A stretch of 64,000 nucleotides of DNA from assembly GCF_030505195.1 (NCBI RefSeq), contig NZ_CP129672.1, positions 1 to 64,000 of the forward strand, read 5' to 3'. The position numbers were made by a program, and so were the translations under genes. Numbering within the stretch: the stretch's first letter is position 1; every line of letters starts with the position of its first letter. The DNA comes from Comamonas testosteroni. GTDB lineage: Bacteria; Pseudomonadota; Gammaproteobacteria; Burkholderiales; Burkholderiaceae_C. Positions 54,044 through 63,786 of the stretch are shown piece after piece. A model generated the notes under the pieces. It saw nothing but the letters and a program-made list of their open reading frames with translations, made no database searches and was not told the DNA's origin.

Positions 54044-56611
54044 ATGCAAACAAGCAATCACGAACGAGAAAAAGAGGACGTAAAAAGCGCGCAATCCGTT
54101 GCATCCCCTGTACGCTGGTGGCGTAGCTGGTGGCGCAGCCTGTCGCCGACACGGCAGGATCGCTATGCCGCGCTCGCGCCGCTGGCATCGGTGCTGATGT
54201 TCATGGCTGCAATCATTGCGTCGTTCTGGTATTTGCGCACGGAAGAAGTGGATCGCGAGCAGGAGGCACTGCGCCGCGATGTGGAATACGCCCAGCAGCG
54301 CGTGCGCCTGCGCCTGTTGGAGCGCCAGGAGCAACTGATGCGCATGGCCCGGGACATCGGCAACCGCGAGATGCGCAAAGCCGACTTTGACGGCCACACC
54401 GAGGCGTTGATCAGCCAGTACCCCGAGCTGCAATCCATCACCTGGATCAACGACAAGCGTCAGGTTGTGTACAGCCAGTCCGCCCCCACAGTGGCCACGG
54501 ATCAGCTGCGTGCCGTTGGCGAAGGCCTGCATCAGGGCGAAACCCTCCAAGCCTATGAACAGGCCCGCGAGATGCTGCAGCCCATCTATGTGCAGGAAAA
54601 AGCCCAGCCCAATGAGTTGCCGCCACTGCTGCAGCTGCACGTGCCCATCAGCGCCAACAGCCGCTACCAGGGCGAGCTGCTGGCCGAGTTTTCGGTCGAC
54701 AGCCTGCTGCGCTATGGCACGCCCACGGAAGTGATGGCCCGTTACGCCATCACCATGCGCGATGCCGACAACCATGTGCTGGCCGGCACTCCGCTGGCAC
54801 CGCGCAAGACGCCTACCGAGTTGCTGCACTGGCGTGCCATTGCAAATGAATACGAAGTGCCCGTCTCCCCCGTGGGCACGGCACTGATGATGCGCGCCCA
54901 GGCCTATCAGACTTCGCTGGGCGTTGTCGGCAGCGGCCTGTTCTGGCTGGTGGGCACGTTGTCGGCCATGACGGCATGGCTGCTGCTGGCCACCTGGCGC
55001 CACACGCGCCGCCGTCAGCGTGCCCAGGAGGCCCTGGTGGCCGAGACCAACTTCCGCCGCGCCATGGAAAATTCAGTGTTGACCGGCATGCGAGCACTGG
55101 ATCTGCACGGCCGCATCACCTATGTGAACGCGGCCTTCTGCCAGATGACGGGCTGGAGCGAGAAGGATCTGGTCGGCCAGGTTCCGCCTTATTCCTACTG
55201 GCCCGATAACGACTACGACAATCTGCATTCCCAACTGCGTGAGGAGCTGTCGGGCAAGACCATAGTCGGCGGCTTTCAGGTTCGTGTGAAGCGCAAGAAC
55301 GGTAGCCTGTTTGACGCTCGCCTGTATGTATCGCCGCTGATTGATGCCCATGGCCAGCATACGGGGTGGATGTCATCCATGACGGACATTACCGAACCCA
55401 ACCGGATTCGCGAACAGCTTTCCGCCTCTTACGAGCGCTTCACTATTGTGCTGGAAGCGCTGGATGCCTCAGTTTCCGTGGCCCCTCTGGGCAGTGCCGA
55501 GCTGCTGTTTGCCAACAAGCTCTACCGCCAGTGGTTTGGCTCGCACACCGAAGGGCATCTGCAGCTGGTGGCCCAGGCCGGCAAGCTGCCGATTCGCCAC
55601 CAGCCCGAAGCCGAGAACGAGGACGGCCTCATGGGCTTGCCCACGGACACACTGACTGCCGCACGCAGCGAGAACGCCGAAATCTTCGTGCCCAGCCTAG
55701 GCAAATGGCTGGAAGTCCGCTCACGTTATCTGAGCTGGGTGGACGGCCGTCTGGCCCAGATGGTGATTGCCACCGACATCACGCAGCGCCGCCTGGCCGA
55801 GGAGCAGGCGGCAGCACAGGCCGAAAAAGCCCAGTCCGCCAGCCGCCTCATCACCATGGGTGAGATGGCATCCAGCGTGGCCCACGAGCTCAACCAGCCC
55901 CTGACCGCCATCAGCAATTACAGCTCGGGCATGCTGACACGCCTGGAAAACGGCACTCTCACGCCGGAACAGATGAAATTTGCGCTAGAAAAGACGGCAC
56001 ATCAGGCCCAGCGTGCCGGACAGATCATTCAGCGCATCCGCTCCTTTGTAAAAAAGAGCGAGCCCAATCGCACACTGGCCCAGGTAGGCGAGATGGTGAG
56101 TGAGGCTCTGGAGCTGGCCGGCATCGAGTTGCGCCGCCGCAATGTGCAGTTGACCTCGCATATTGCTGAACGCATGCCGCCGGTAATGGCCGATGCCATC
56201 CTTATCGAGCAGGTTCTCATCAATTTGATGAAAAACAGTGCTGAGTCGATTGATATGTCCGACCGCCCGCTGGGTCAACGCAATGTGGAACTGCGCGTGC
56301 GCCCCCAGATCTATGAAAGCCTGCCGGGTGTGGAGTTCACCGTGGAAGACACGGGCAAGGGCCTGCCGCCGGAAGTGTTGGAACACTTGTTCGAAGCTTT
56401 CTTCTCCACCAAGAGCGAAGGCATGGGCATAGGCCTGAACCTTTGCCGCTCGATTGTCGAATCACATCAGGGTCGAATGCATGCCGAGAACCTCTACAAT
56501 GGAAGCGAAGTCATTGGTTGCCGGTTCTCATTCTGGCTGCCGTTGGCAACGGGTGTGGAGACGACAACACTCACCACGACAAGCGAACCCATAAAGAGGA
56601 CGATTGCATGA
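54044..56611 (+). CDS. Membrane sensor histidine kinase with two PAS domains (FixL/DctB-like)
   Basis: An 855-residue sensor kinase. TM1 is at about residues 41-63 and TM2 at 293-316, enclosing a 230-residue periplasmic sensor region. Two cytoplasmic PAS domains follow (PAS1 from about 335; PAS2 from about 465). The phosphorylated His614 is in VAHELNQPLTAISNYSSG. The ATPase part has LINLMKNSAESI, VEDTGKGLP and GMGIGLNLCRSIVESHQG. No haem-binding PAS histidine of FixL could be assigned. It is coupled by ATGA overlap to its response regulator. The signal is unknown; a carboxylic acid is a guess from DctB-like kinases. Confidence 0.93.
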   Translation: MQTSNHEREKEDVKSAQSVASPVRWWRSWWRSLSPTRQDRYAALAPLASVLMFMAAIIASFWYLRTEEVDREQEALRRDVEYAQQRVRLRLLERQEQLMRMARDIGNREMRKADFDGHTEALISQYPELQSITWINDKRQVVYSQSAPTVATDQLRAVGEGLHQGETLQAYEQAREMLQPIYVQEKAQPNELPPLLQLHVPISANSRYQGELLAEFSVDSLLRYGTPTEVMARYAITMRDADNHVLAGTPLAPRKTPTELLHWRAIANEYEVPVSPVGTALMMRAQAYQTSLGVVGSGLFWLVGTLSAMTAWLLLATWRHTRRRQRAQEALVAETNFRRAMENSVLTGMRALDLHGRITYVNAAFCQMTGWSEKDLVGQVPPYSYWPDNDYDNLHSQLREELSGKTIVGGFQVRVKRKNGSLFDARLYVSPLIDAHGQHTGWMSSMTDITEPNRIREQLSASYERFTIVLEALDASVSVAPLGSAELLFANKLYRQWFGSHTEGHLQLVAQAGKLPIRHQPEAENEDGLMGLPTDTLTAARSENAEIFVPSLGKWLEVRSRYLSWVDGRLAQMVIATDITQRRLAEEQAAAQAEKAQSASRLITMGEMASSVAHELNQPLTAISNYSSGMLTRLENGTLTPEQMKFALEKTAHQAQRAGQIIQRIRSFVKKSEPNRTLAQVGEMVSEALELAGIELRRRNVQLTSHIAERMPPVMADAILIEQVLINLMKNSAESIDMSDRPLGQRNVELRVRPQIYESLPGVEFTVEDTGKGLPPEVLEHLFEAFFSTKSEGMGIGLNLCRSIVESHQGRMHAENLYNGSEVIGCRFSFWLPLATGVETTTLTTTSEPIKRTIA

Positions 56612-57261
56612 GTTTGATTCCCAAAAAAGGCACTGTTTACGTAGTTGACGACGACGAAGCAGTCCGTGATTCGCTGCAATGGCTGCTGGAAGGCAAAGAC
56701 TACCGAGTGCGTTGCTTTGACTCAGCCGAGACCTTTTTGTCGCGCTACGACCCCCGTGAAGTTGCCTGCCTGATCGTCGACATCCGCATGGGCGGCATGA
56801 CCGGCCTGGAACTGCAGGACCGACTGATCGAGCGCAAGTCTCCTCTGCCCATCGTCTTCATCACCGGTCACGGCGATGTGCCCATGGCTGTGAACACTAT
56901 GAAGAAAGGCGCACTGGACTTCATCCAGAAGCCTTTCAACGAAGAAGAGCTGCTGGGTCTGGTCGAGCGCATGCTGGATCATGCTCGCGAAGCCTTTACC
57001 GGCCACCAGCAGGCCGCCAGCCGCGATGCGCTGCTGGCCAAGCTCACGGGCCGCGAAGCCCAGGTGCTCGAGCGCATCGTCGCCGGCCGCCTGAACAAGC
57101 AGATCGCCGACGATCTGGGCATCTCCATCAAGACCGTGGAAGCACACCGCGCAAACATCATGGAAAAGCTCAACGCCAACACCGTGGCCGACCTGCTCAA
57201 GATCGCACTGGGCCAGGGCCAGACCAGCGCTGCGGCCAAGGCGGCGGCTGCCGTCAATTAA
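56608..57261 (+). CDS. FixJ-family response regulator
   Basis: A 217-residue response regulator. The receiver domain has the acidic pocket VVDDDE and the phospho-acceptor Asp58 (LIVDIRM), a Thr in VFITGHGD and Lys in FIQKPF. The output is a LuxR/FixJ helix-turn-helix (LTGREAQVLERIVAGRLNKQIADDLGISIKTVEAHRANIMEKL). The ATG overlaps the kinase stop (ATGA), so the pair is made together. The target is unknown; the divergent aceE promoter is the nearest candidate. A repeat-derived terminator follows. Confidence 0.95.
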   Translation: MSLIPKKGTVYVVDDDEAVRDSLQWLLEGKDYRVRCFDSAETFLSRYDPREVACLIVDIRMGGMTGLELQDRLIERKSPLPIVFITGHGDVPMAVNTMKKGALDFIQKPFNEEELLGLVERMLDHAREAFTGHQQAASRDALLAKLTGREAQVLERIVAGRLNKQIADDLGISIKTVEAHRANIMEKLNANTVADLLKIALGQGQTSAAAKAAAAVN

Positions 57262-57350
57262 GTGCTCCCCGCGAAATTGGAAGCCATTCCAATCGCGAGA
57301 TAATCCAGGGAGCACTGGCCAGGCCTCGCGCTTTAGCCAACTCCTATTCT

Positions 57351-57395
57351 GATAGCTGCTAGTGCTTGTACTTCAAGGGCTAGCAGCATTTTTTA
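57351..57395 (+). terminator. Terminator formed by a full copy of the dispersed repeat
   Basis: GCTGCTAG (57355-57362) pairs with CTAGCAGC (57380-57387) across 17 bases, then ATTTTTT follows. It stands about 90 bases past the response-regulator stop. It is also the most complete copy of the dispersed repeat, starting GATAGCTGCTAGTGCTTG. Confidence 0.75.
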
Positions 57396-57409
57396 TTGGT
57401 ACTCCAGCA

Positions 57410-58264
57410 ATGACAGCCCAACTCATCGACGGCAAAGCCCTCTCCGAACAACTGCGCAAGGAAGTCGCCACACGCGCGGCAGCGCTCAAGGTCAAGGGCA
57501 TCACGCCCGGCCTGGCCGTGATTCTGGTGGGCGACAACCAGGCTTCCCAGGTCTATGTGCGCAACAAGGTCAAGGCCTGCGAAGACGTGGGCTTCCACTC
57601 GGTGCTGGAGAAGTACGACGCCTCCATGACCGAAGCCGAACTGCTGGCACGTGTCGAAGCGCTGAACAACGACCCCAGCATTCACGGCATTCTGGTGCAA
57701 CTGCCCCTGCCCAAGCACATTGACGACCACAAGGTCATCGAAACTATTTCCCCCACCAAGGATGTGGATGGCTTCCACGTGGCCAGCGCCGGCGCACTGA
57801 TGGTCGGCGAAGTCGGCTTCAAGGCCTGCACGCCCTATGGCTGCATGAAGATGCTGGAATCCATCGGCATGAAGGATCTGCGCGGCAAGCATGCCGTGGT
57901 CATCGGCCGCTCCAACATCGTGGGCAAGCCCATGGCCATGATGCTGCTGGCCGCCAACGCCACGGTCACCGTCACCCATAGCGGCACCGCCGATCTGGCC
58001 GCCATGACGCGCCAGGCCGACATCATCGTCGCGGCCGTGGGCAAGGTGGATGTGCTGACCGCCGACATGGTCAAGCCCGGTGCCGTGGTCATCGACGTGG
58101 GCATGAACCGCAACGCCGAAGGCAAGCTGTGCGGCGATGTCGACTTCAACGGAGTCAAGGAAGTAGCCGGCTACATCACCCCTGTGCCCGGTGGTGTCGG
58201 CCCCATGACAATTACCATGCTGCTGGTCAACACCATGGAATCGGCAGAGCGCGCAGCTGGCTAA
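57410..58264 (+). CDS. folD: Methylenetetrahydrofolate dehydrogenase/cyclohydrolase
   Basis: A 284-residue bifunctional enzyme that converts 5,10-methylene-THF to 10-formyl-THF with NADP. Signature motifs are [16 protein letters not shown] with the catalytic lysine, [12 protein letters not shown], the [10 protein letters not shown] loop, [18 protein letters not shown] for the cofactor, and [16 protein letters not shown] at the end. The frame extends upstream to 57362 through the repeat-derived terminator; ATG 57410 gives the normal length. The cytoplasmic one-carbon role is standard. Confidence 0.96.
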   Translation: MTAQLIDGKALSEQLRKEVATRAAALKVKGITPGLAVILVGDNQASQVYVRNKVKACEDVGFHSVLEKYDASMTEAELLARVEALNNDPSIHGILVQLPLPKHIDDHKVIETISPTKDVDGFHVASAGALMVGEVGFKACTPYGCMKMLESIGMKDLRGKHAVVIGRSNIVGKPMAMMLLAANATVTVTHSGTADLAAMTRQADIIVAAVGKVDVLTADMVKPGAVVIDVGMNRNAEGKLCGDVDFNGVKEVAGYITPVPGGVGPMTITMLLVNTMESAERAAG

Positions 58265-58463
58265 CTCCCTCCGAGCCGCTCTGCGGCTCCTCCCTCTCTG
58301 GCTATGAGCGACCGAGAGGGACGACAGCTTTGCTGCGCGGTGGCGCTTGCACACTACCCTGGCGCAAGTACGCTTCTGACCACAGGCTGACGCTATGAAG
58401 GCGATAGCAATAAATACCCTGAGAGCGCTTGATTTTCCCGACCTTGCCGGCACTTAATACAGC

Positions 58464-60515
58464 ATGAGCAATCCACTTCTCGAATCCTCCTCCCTGCCCT
58501 TGTTTGACCGCATTCAGCCTGCGGATGTGGCACCCGCCATCGACACTTTGCTGGCCCGTGCCAGCGAGGCGCTGGAGACCGTGGTTGCACCGGACTTCCC
58601 CGCACAGTGGGAAGCCATCTCTGCCGTGCTGGATGTGGCGACCGAAAAGCTTGGCACTGCCTGGTCGGCCATCAACCACCTCAACAGCGTGGCCGACACC
58701 CCCGAGTTGCGCGCGGCCTATAACGACGCCCTGCCAAAAGTCACCGAGTTCTGGACCAATCTGGGCGCCGATGAACGCCTGTACGCCAAGTACAAGGCCA
58801 TTGACCCGGCCAGCCTTAACAAGGAACAGCGTGCCGCCTGGGACCATGCCATGCGTGGCTTTGTGCTCTCGGGCGCCGAACTGCAGGGCGCTGCCAAGGA
58901 ACGCTTTGCACAGATTCAAGCGCGCTCGGCCGAGCTGGCCCAAAAATTCAGCGAGAACGCACTGGACGCCACCGATGCCTTTGCCTACTACGCCAAGATT
59001 GACGAGCTGGACGGTGTTCCGGCCGATGTAATCGCCGCGGCCAAGGCCGCCGCCGAAGCCGATGGCAAGGAAGGCTACAAGCTGACGCTGAAGATGCCCA
59101 GCTATCTGCCGGTGATGCAGTTTGCCAAGAGCAGCGCACTGCGCGAGAAGATCTATCAGGCTTATGTGACCCGAGCTTCCGAGCAGGCCGAGGGTGACGG
59201 CAAACGCTTTGACAACACCGCAGTGATGAAGGAAATCCTGGCCCTGCGCCTGGAAGAGTCGCAGTTGCTGGGCTACAAGAACTTCGGCGAGGTATCGGTC
59301 GTACCCAAGATGGCCGATTCGCCCCAGCAGGTCACGGACTTTCTGCGTGATCTGGCGCAACGTGCCCGCCCCTATGCCGAAAAAGATGCGGCCGATCTGC
59401 GTGCCTTTGCCAAGGTTGAGCTCGGCATTGCCGACCCACAGCCCTGGGACTGGGCCTTCATCGGCGAAAAGCTCAAGGAAGCCCGCTATTCCTTCAGCGA
59501 GCAGGAGCTCAAGCAGTACTTTCCGGCCCCCAAGGTGCTGGCCGGCCTGTTCAAGATTGTCGAAACCCTGTTCGAAGTCTCCATCCGCCGCGATGAAGCT
59601 CCGGTCTGGAACCCCTGCGTGGAGTTTTACCGGATCGAGCGCTCCACCGAACAAGGCCCTCAGCTGGTCGGCCAGTTCTATCTGGACCCTCAGGCGCGCA
59701 AGGGCAAGCGCGGCGGCGCCTGGATGGACGATGTGCGCACGCGCTGGCTGCGCCCCGACACCCATCAGCTGCAAACACCTGTGGCCCATCTGGTCTGCAA
59801 TTTCGCGTCCGGCGTGGACGGCAAGCCCGCACTGCTCACACACGATGACGTGATCACCCTGTTCCACGAAACCGGCCACGGACTGCACCACATGCTCACG
59901 CAGGTCAACGAGCGCGATGTCTCGGGCATTGCCGGCGTGGAATGGGATGCGGTCGAACTGCCCAGCCAGTTCATGGAAAACTTTTGCTGGGAATGGGATG
60001 TGCTCAAGCACATGACCGCCCATGTGGACACGGGCGAGGCCCTGCCCCGCACGCTGTACGACAAGATGATTGCCGCCAAGAACTTCCAGTCCGGCATGCA
60101 GACCCTGCGCCAGATCGAGTTCGCGCTGTTCGACATGTTGCTGCACACCGAGCACAACCCAGCAGACGACTTCATGGCGCTGCTAAACCAGGTGCGCGCC
60201 GAGGTGTCCGTGTTGCAATCGCCGGCCTACAACCGCATGGCCCACACCTTCAGCCATATCTTTGCCGGTGGCTATGCCGCTGGCTACTACAGCTACAAAT
60301 GGGCCGAGGTCCTGAGCGCGGACGCTTATGCGGCTTTTGAAGAAACCGTGCTTGCTGACGGCTCACCCAACCCAGAAACCGGCCGCAAGTACCGCGAGTC
60401 GATTCTGGAAGCCGGCGGTAGCCGCCCCGCCATGGAGTCCTTCAAGGCCTTCCGTGGCCGCGAGCCGCAGATTGACGCGCTGCTGCGCCATCAAGGAATG
60501 AGTCAGGCGGCCTGA
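58464..60515 (+). CDS. prlC: M3-family oligopeptidase A
   Basis: A 683-residue zinc metallopeptidase of the thimet oligopeptidase family, cytoplasmic, which degrades short peptides such as signal-peptide fragments. The HExxH zinc site is His468-Glu469-Thr-Gly-His472 in LFHETGHGLHHML, and the third ligand Glu is in the following helix (SQFMENFCWEWD). The N-terminus (PLLESSSLPLFDRIQPADVAPAID) is typical of OpdA/PrlC. A strong terminator follows at 60538. Confidence 0.95.
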   Translation: MSNPLLESSSLPLFDRIQPADVAPAIDTLLARASEALETVVAPDFPAQWEAISAVLDVATEKLGTAWSAINHLNSVADTPELRAAYNDALPKVTEFWTNLGADERLYAKYKAIDPASLNKEQRAAWDHAMRGFVLSGAELQGAAKERFAQIQARSAELAQKFSENALDATDAFAYYAKIDELDGVPADVIAAAKAAAEADGKEGYKLTLKMPSYLPVMQFAKSSALREKIYQAYVTRASEQAEGDGKRFDNTAVMKEILALRLEESQLLGYKNFGEVSVVPKMADSPQQVTDFLRDLAQRARPYAEKDAADLRAFAKVELGIADPQPWDWAFIGEKLKEARYSFSEQELKQYFPAPKVLAGLFKIVETLFEVSIRRDEAPVWNPCVEFYRIERSTEQGPQLVGQFYLDPQARKGKRGGAWMDDVRTRWLRPDTHQLQTPVAHLVCNFASGVDGKPALLTHDDVITLFHETGHGLHHMLTQVNERDVSGIAGVEWDAVELPSQFMENFCWEWDVLKHMTAHVDTGEALPRTLYDKMIAAKNFQSGMQTLRQIEFALFDMLLHTEHNPADDFMALLNQVRAEVSVLQSPAYNRMAHTFSHIFAGGYAAGYYSYKWAEVLSADAYAAFEETVLADGSPNPETGRKYRESILEAGGSRPAMESFKAFRGREPQIDALLRHQGMSQAA

Positions 60516-60537
60516 GTCTTCTGCTGCCGCTTCCCCC

Positions 60538-60562
60538 AAAGCGCCCTTCATGGGCGCTTTTT
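60538..60562 (+). terminator. Rho-independent terminator after prlC
   Basis: AAAGCGCCC (60538-60546) pairs with GGGCGCTTT (60552-60560) with a 5-base loop and extra T residues after it. Confidence 0.92.
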
Positions 60563-60737
60563 CATGCCGGCGACTGCGCGCAGAAGGCCTAGACTGACAC
60601 TGACTGACTTGCGCACCGGGACCAGATCAAGACAGACCGCAGCCTGGCTGCAGACAGTCCTTCATGCAGGCTATGCTCTGCCCATTGGCGTTCGCGCCCT
60701 CAGACCTCTTCATTGCACTACATTGATCAAGATTGAG

Positions 60738-61436
60738 ATGCCACGATCTTTTATTGCCCGGCCTTCGGCCGAGAAACCGACGTCAAGCAACGCCCTGCTG
60801 CTGATGACGCTTGTAGCCGCCTTTGCCGCATTGGCGAGCGGAGTCAGCTCGGCTCAGAATCTCTACCGCAGCGTGGGTCCCGACGGGCGGGTCACCTATT
60901 CCGACCGGGCCATCAGCCCCAACGCCAAGCCCAGCGCCGAAGCCGTGAGCAACGCCGATAGCCCGGCGTCTTCGGCCAACGCACAGCTTCCTTACGACTT
61001 GCGCCAGACTGCCAACCGCTACCCCGTCATGATTTATACGGGCAAGGACTGTGGTCCCTGCGACGAGGCTCGGTCGCATCTGCAAAGTCGCGGCATCCCG
61101 TTCAACGAGCGCACCATAGATACCAGCAGCGATGTTGCAGCGCTCAGAAAGCTCAGCGGACAGGACAGCCTGCCCTTTGCCACCATAGGCAACCAGCACC
61201 TCAAGGGCTTTGGCGCCGACAGCTGGGATCAGTACCTGAGCGCTGCCGGCTACCCCAAGCAGCCCCAGCTGCCGAAGAACTACAAAGCCCCCGCTGCCAA
61301 GCCCTTGACCGTGCCGGCACCAGCCGCTACCGATGCAGCCAAGCCTGCAGAGCGTCCCGCTGCACGCATCACGGCTCCCGCAGCCCCTGCCCCGGGCGCA
61401 CCCAGACCCGACAACCCCGCGGGCTTGCGCTTCTAG
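60738..61436 (+). CDS. Exported DUF4124-glutaredoxin-like protein
   Basis: A 232-residue envelope protein. It has a signal or anchor helix (LLLMTLVAAFAALASGVSSAQ), then a DUF4124-type segment (LYRSVGPDGRVTYSDRA), then a glutaredoxin-like thioredoxin fold with the redox pair Cys105/Cys108 (DCGPCDEARSHL) and the cis-Pro region DSLPFATIGN. The last 60 residues are Ala/Pro-rich. It probably reduces or shuffles a thiol outside the cytoplasm. ATG 60738 begins just before the signal peptide; the longer frame starting upstream lacks sense. Confidence 0.86.
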   Translation: MPRSFIARPSAEKPTSSNALLLMTLVAAFAALASGVSSAQNLYRSVGPDGRVTYSDRAISPNAKPSAEAVSNADSPASSANAQLPYDLRQTANRYPVMIYTGKDCGPCDEARSHLQSRGIPFNERTIDTSSDVAALRKLSGQDSLPFATIGNQHLKGFGADSWDQYLSAAGYPKQPQLPKNYKAPAAKPLTVPAPAATDAAKPAERPAARITAPAAPAPGAPRPDNPAGLRF

Positions 61437-61468
61437 GATTCAGGAATTTTCAATGAAATCAGGCTCTA

Positions 61469-61500
61469 ACGCTTACGCATCAATCGCTAGCAGCTATCAA
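61469..61500. repeat. Dispersed palindromic repeat, arm copy
   Basis: AACGCTTACGCATCAATCG then CTAGCAGCTATCAA, nearly the same as 39425-39461. A separate hairpin, CACCTGC-ACAA-GCAGGTG, lies at 61514-61531 between the convergent genes and may act as a weak terminator. Confidence 0.6.
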
Positions 61501-61553
61501 TTTCACAAAGAATCACCTGCACAAGCAGGTGGCTTCTGGTAGCAGATTGCTGA

Positions 61554-62252
61554 TTAGTATTCCAGCGTCTGCACGCCTTGCGCGGTTCCCAGCAGGCACA
61601 CTGCAGCCTTCTGATGGGCAAACACGCCGACGGTCACCACGCCGGGCCACTGGTTGACTTCGGACTCGAAGGCCAGTGGCTCGGCGATCTTCAGACCGCG
61701 GACATCCAGAATATGCTGGCCGTTGTCGGTCACCAGCGGTGCACCATCCTTCATGCGAATCTGCGCCGTCACTTCAGCGCCCATGGCTTCGAAGCGACGC
61801 GCGATCTGGGCTGCCGCCATGGGGATGACTTCCACAGGCAGCGGAAAATTGCCCAGCACTTGCACGCGCTTGGATTCATCGGCAATGCAGACAAAACGCT
61901 GAGCCAGCGCCGCCACGATCTTCTCGCGCGTCAGCGCAGCACCGCCGCCCTTGACCATATAGCCCTTGCCGTCGATCTCGTCGGCACCGTCGATATAGAC
62001 AGCCAGGCTGGTGACTTCATTGGCATCGAATACCTTGATGCCCAGGGCCTTCAGGCGCTCGGTACTGGCCACGGAGCTGGAGACGGCGCCAGGAATCTGA
62101 TCCTTGATGGAGGCCAGTGCATCAATGAACTTATTGACCGTGGAGCCTGTGCCCACGCCCACAATTTCACCGGCGACCACATATTTCAGGGCAGCTTGTC
62201 CGACCAAAGTTTTCAGTTCATCTTGAGAAAGAGGTGCAGCAGATGTCGTCAT
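61554..62252 (-). CDS. rpiA: Ribose-5-phosphate isomerase A
   Basis: A 232-residue enzyme that interconverts ribose 5-phosphate and ribulose 5-phosphate in the pentose phosphate pathway. Motifs are [40 protein letters not shown] and [15 protein letters not shown], then IADESK. The start ATG at 62252 fits the family length; the longer frame to 62288 would overlap the pyrD start. It is divergent from pyrD with only 34 bp between the start codons. Confidence 0.96.
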   Translation of the reverse strand: MTTSAAPLSQDELKTLVGQAALKYVVAGEIVGVGTGSTVNKFIDALASIKDQIPGAVSSSVASTERLKALGIKVFDANEVTSLAVYIDGADEIDGKGYMVKGGGAALTREKIVAALAQRFVCIADESKRVQVLGNFPLPVEVIPMAAAQIARRFEAMGAEVTAQIRMKDGAPLVTDNGQHILDVRGLKIAEPLAFESEVNQWPGVVTVGVFAHQKAAVCLLGTAQGVQTLEY

Positions 62253-62286
62253 GAGGGAAAATCCAGGTAATCCTGCGATTATCCCC

Positions 62287-63333
62287 ATGTCTCTTATTCC
62301 TTACTCACTGACGCGTCCTATTCTTTTCGGCATGGACCCCGAAGCGGCCCACGACCTCACCATGAACTTCATGGCCAAGGGGCAAAACACCTTGCTCCAG
62401 AAAGCCTGGGCGCGCCCTCTGATCAGCGACCCCATCGAGCTGGCCGGCCTCAAGTTCCCGAACCGTGTGGGCATGGCCGCAGGCCTGGACAAGAATGCAC
62501 GCTGCATCGATGCGCTGGCCGCCATGGGTTTCGGCTTTGTGGAAGTGGGCACCGTCACGCCCCGCCCCCAGCCCGGCAATCCCAAGCCCCGCATGTTCCG
62601 CATTCCTGAAAAGAATGCACTGATCAACCGCCTGGGCTTCAACAACGAAGGCCTGGATGCGTTCCTGGCCAATGTGCGTCGCTCGCAAGTGCGCGCCAAT
62701 GGCGGCGCCATGCTGCTGGGCCTGAACATCGGCAAGAACGCCACAACCCCCATCGAAGAGGCCACCAGCGACTACATCAAGGCGCTGGACGGCGTGTACC
62801 CTCATGCCGACTATGTGACGGTCAACATCAGCTCGCCCAACACCAAGAATCTGCGTGCACTGCAAAGCGATGAGGCGCTGGATGCTCTGCTGGGTGCTGT
62901 CGCCAATCGCCGCGAACAGCTTTCCAGCCAGCATGGCAAGCGCACGCCGGTGTTTGTGAAGATCGCTCCCGACCTCGATGAAGAGCAGGTCGGCGTGATT
63001 GCGGCGACGCTGGAGCGCCACGGCATGGATGGCGTGATTGCCACCAACACCACCATCAGCCGTGATGCCGTCAAGGGTCTGCAGCATGCCGAAGAAGCCG
63101 GCGGCCTGTCCGGCGCGCCCGTGCTCGAAGCCAGCAACCAGATCATTCGCCAGCTGCGCTCAGCCCTTGGCAGCCGCTTTCCCATCATTGGCGTGGGCGG
63201 CATCCTGAGCGGTGCCGACGCCGTGAGCAAGATCCGCGCGGGTGCCGATGTGGTGCAGATCTACAGCGGCCTGATCTATCGCGGCCCCGACCTGGTCACC
63301 GAAGCAGCCCAGGCCATCGCCCATATGCACTGA
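62287..63333 (+). CDS. pyrD: Dihydroorotate dehydrogenase (quinone), class 2
   Basis: A 348-residue FMN enzyme of pyrimidine synthesis that passes electrons to quinone at the inner membrane. The class 2 N-terminal helix is [22 protein letters not shown] and active-site motifs include [35 protein letters not shown] [24 protein letters not shown] with the catalytic serine nearby, and [32 protein letters not shown] split over the last strand pair. ATG 62287 gives the usual length. A long terminator hairpin follows. Confidence 0.96.
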   Translation: MSLIPYSLTRPILFGMDPEAAHDLTMNFMAKGQNTLLQKAWARPLISDPIELAGLKFPNRVGMAAGLDKNARCIDALAAMGFGFVEVGTVTPRPQPGNPKPRMFRIPEKNALINRLGFNNEGLDAFLANVRRSQVRANGGAMLLGLNIGKNATTPIEEATSDYIKALDGVYPHADYVTVNISSPNTKNLRALQSDEALDALLGAVANRREQLSSQHGKRTPVFVKIAPDLDEEQVGVIAATLERHGMDGVIATNTTISRDAVKGLQHAEEAGGLSGAPVLEASNQIIRQLRSALGSRFPIIGVGGILSGADAVSKIRAGADVVQIYSGLIYRGPDLVTEAAQAIAHMH

Positions 63334-63359
63334 GCTTGACGCGTGGCCTGGCCGCGCAA

Positions 63360-63404
63360 AAAGAACAGCCCGTCATGCCTGAGCCTGACGGGCTGTTCTT
63401 TTAC
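63360..63404. terminator. Bidirectional rho-independent terminator after pyrD
   Basis: AGAACAGCCCGTCA (from 63362) pairs with TGACGGGCTGTTCT (to 63399), a 14-bp stem, with a T-run on the plus side and an A-run at the base for the minus side. It separates the convergent pyrD and YqjK-like genes. Confidence 0.93.
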
Positions 63405-63410
63405 GACCCT

Positions 63411-63785
63411 TCAGCCGCGTGTACGTTGCTGCAGTTTGAGGATCCAGGGCAGTGCTGCGCTGCCCCAGCGAATCAGCTTGCGTGGCCCCAGGACCATCAG
63501 CAAGCCACCAGCAGCCGCCGTTGCCAGCGGATGCAGGCGAACAAAAGACAGCAGTCGCTCAGGCAAGGGAGCCTCTGCGTCCACATGCGGAGTTTGCGTA
63601 GTGCGCAGGCCAAGCGCCTGCGCCTTGGCCGCAGCCCTGGCCTTGATGCGTGCACGTTGCTTAGCAATGCGCAAAAGCACCAGCTTCTGCTCGGCGGTCG
63701 CCTCATTCCAAAGCAGAGCATCCATGCCTGCGGGCTTGACGGGCTCCAACTCTGCGGATCGCGAATCGGGAGAGATGCCGTTCAT
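63411..63785 (-). CDS. YqjK-like small membrane-associated protein
   Basis: A 124-residue basic protein. The middle is a charged helix (LLRIAKQRARIKARAAAKAQAL) and the C-terminal part has one hydrophobic segment (LHPLATAAAGGLLMVLGPRKLIRWG). Size and position after a YqjE-like gene suggest the YqjK-like family of the YqjD-YqjE-YqjK stress cluster; this is an assignment by context more than by motif. Its ATG is 1 bp past the stop of the preceding gene. The function is unknown. Confidence 0.7.
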   Translation of the reverse strand: MNGISPDSRSAELEPVKPAGMDALLWNEATAEQKLVLLRIAKQRARIKARAAAKAQALGLRTTQTPHVDAEAPLPERLLSFVRLHPLATAAAGGLLMVLGPRKLIRWGSAALPWILKLQQRTRG

Positions 63786-63786
63786 G

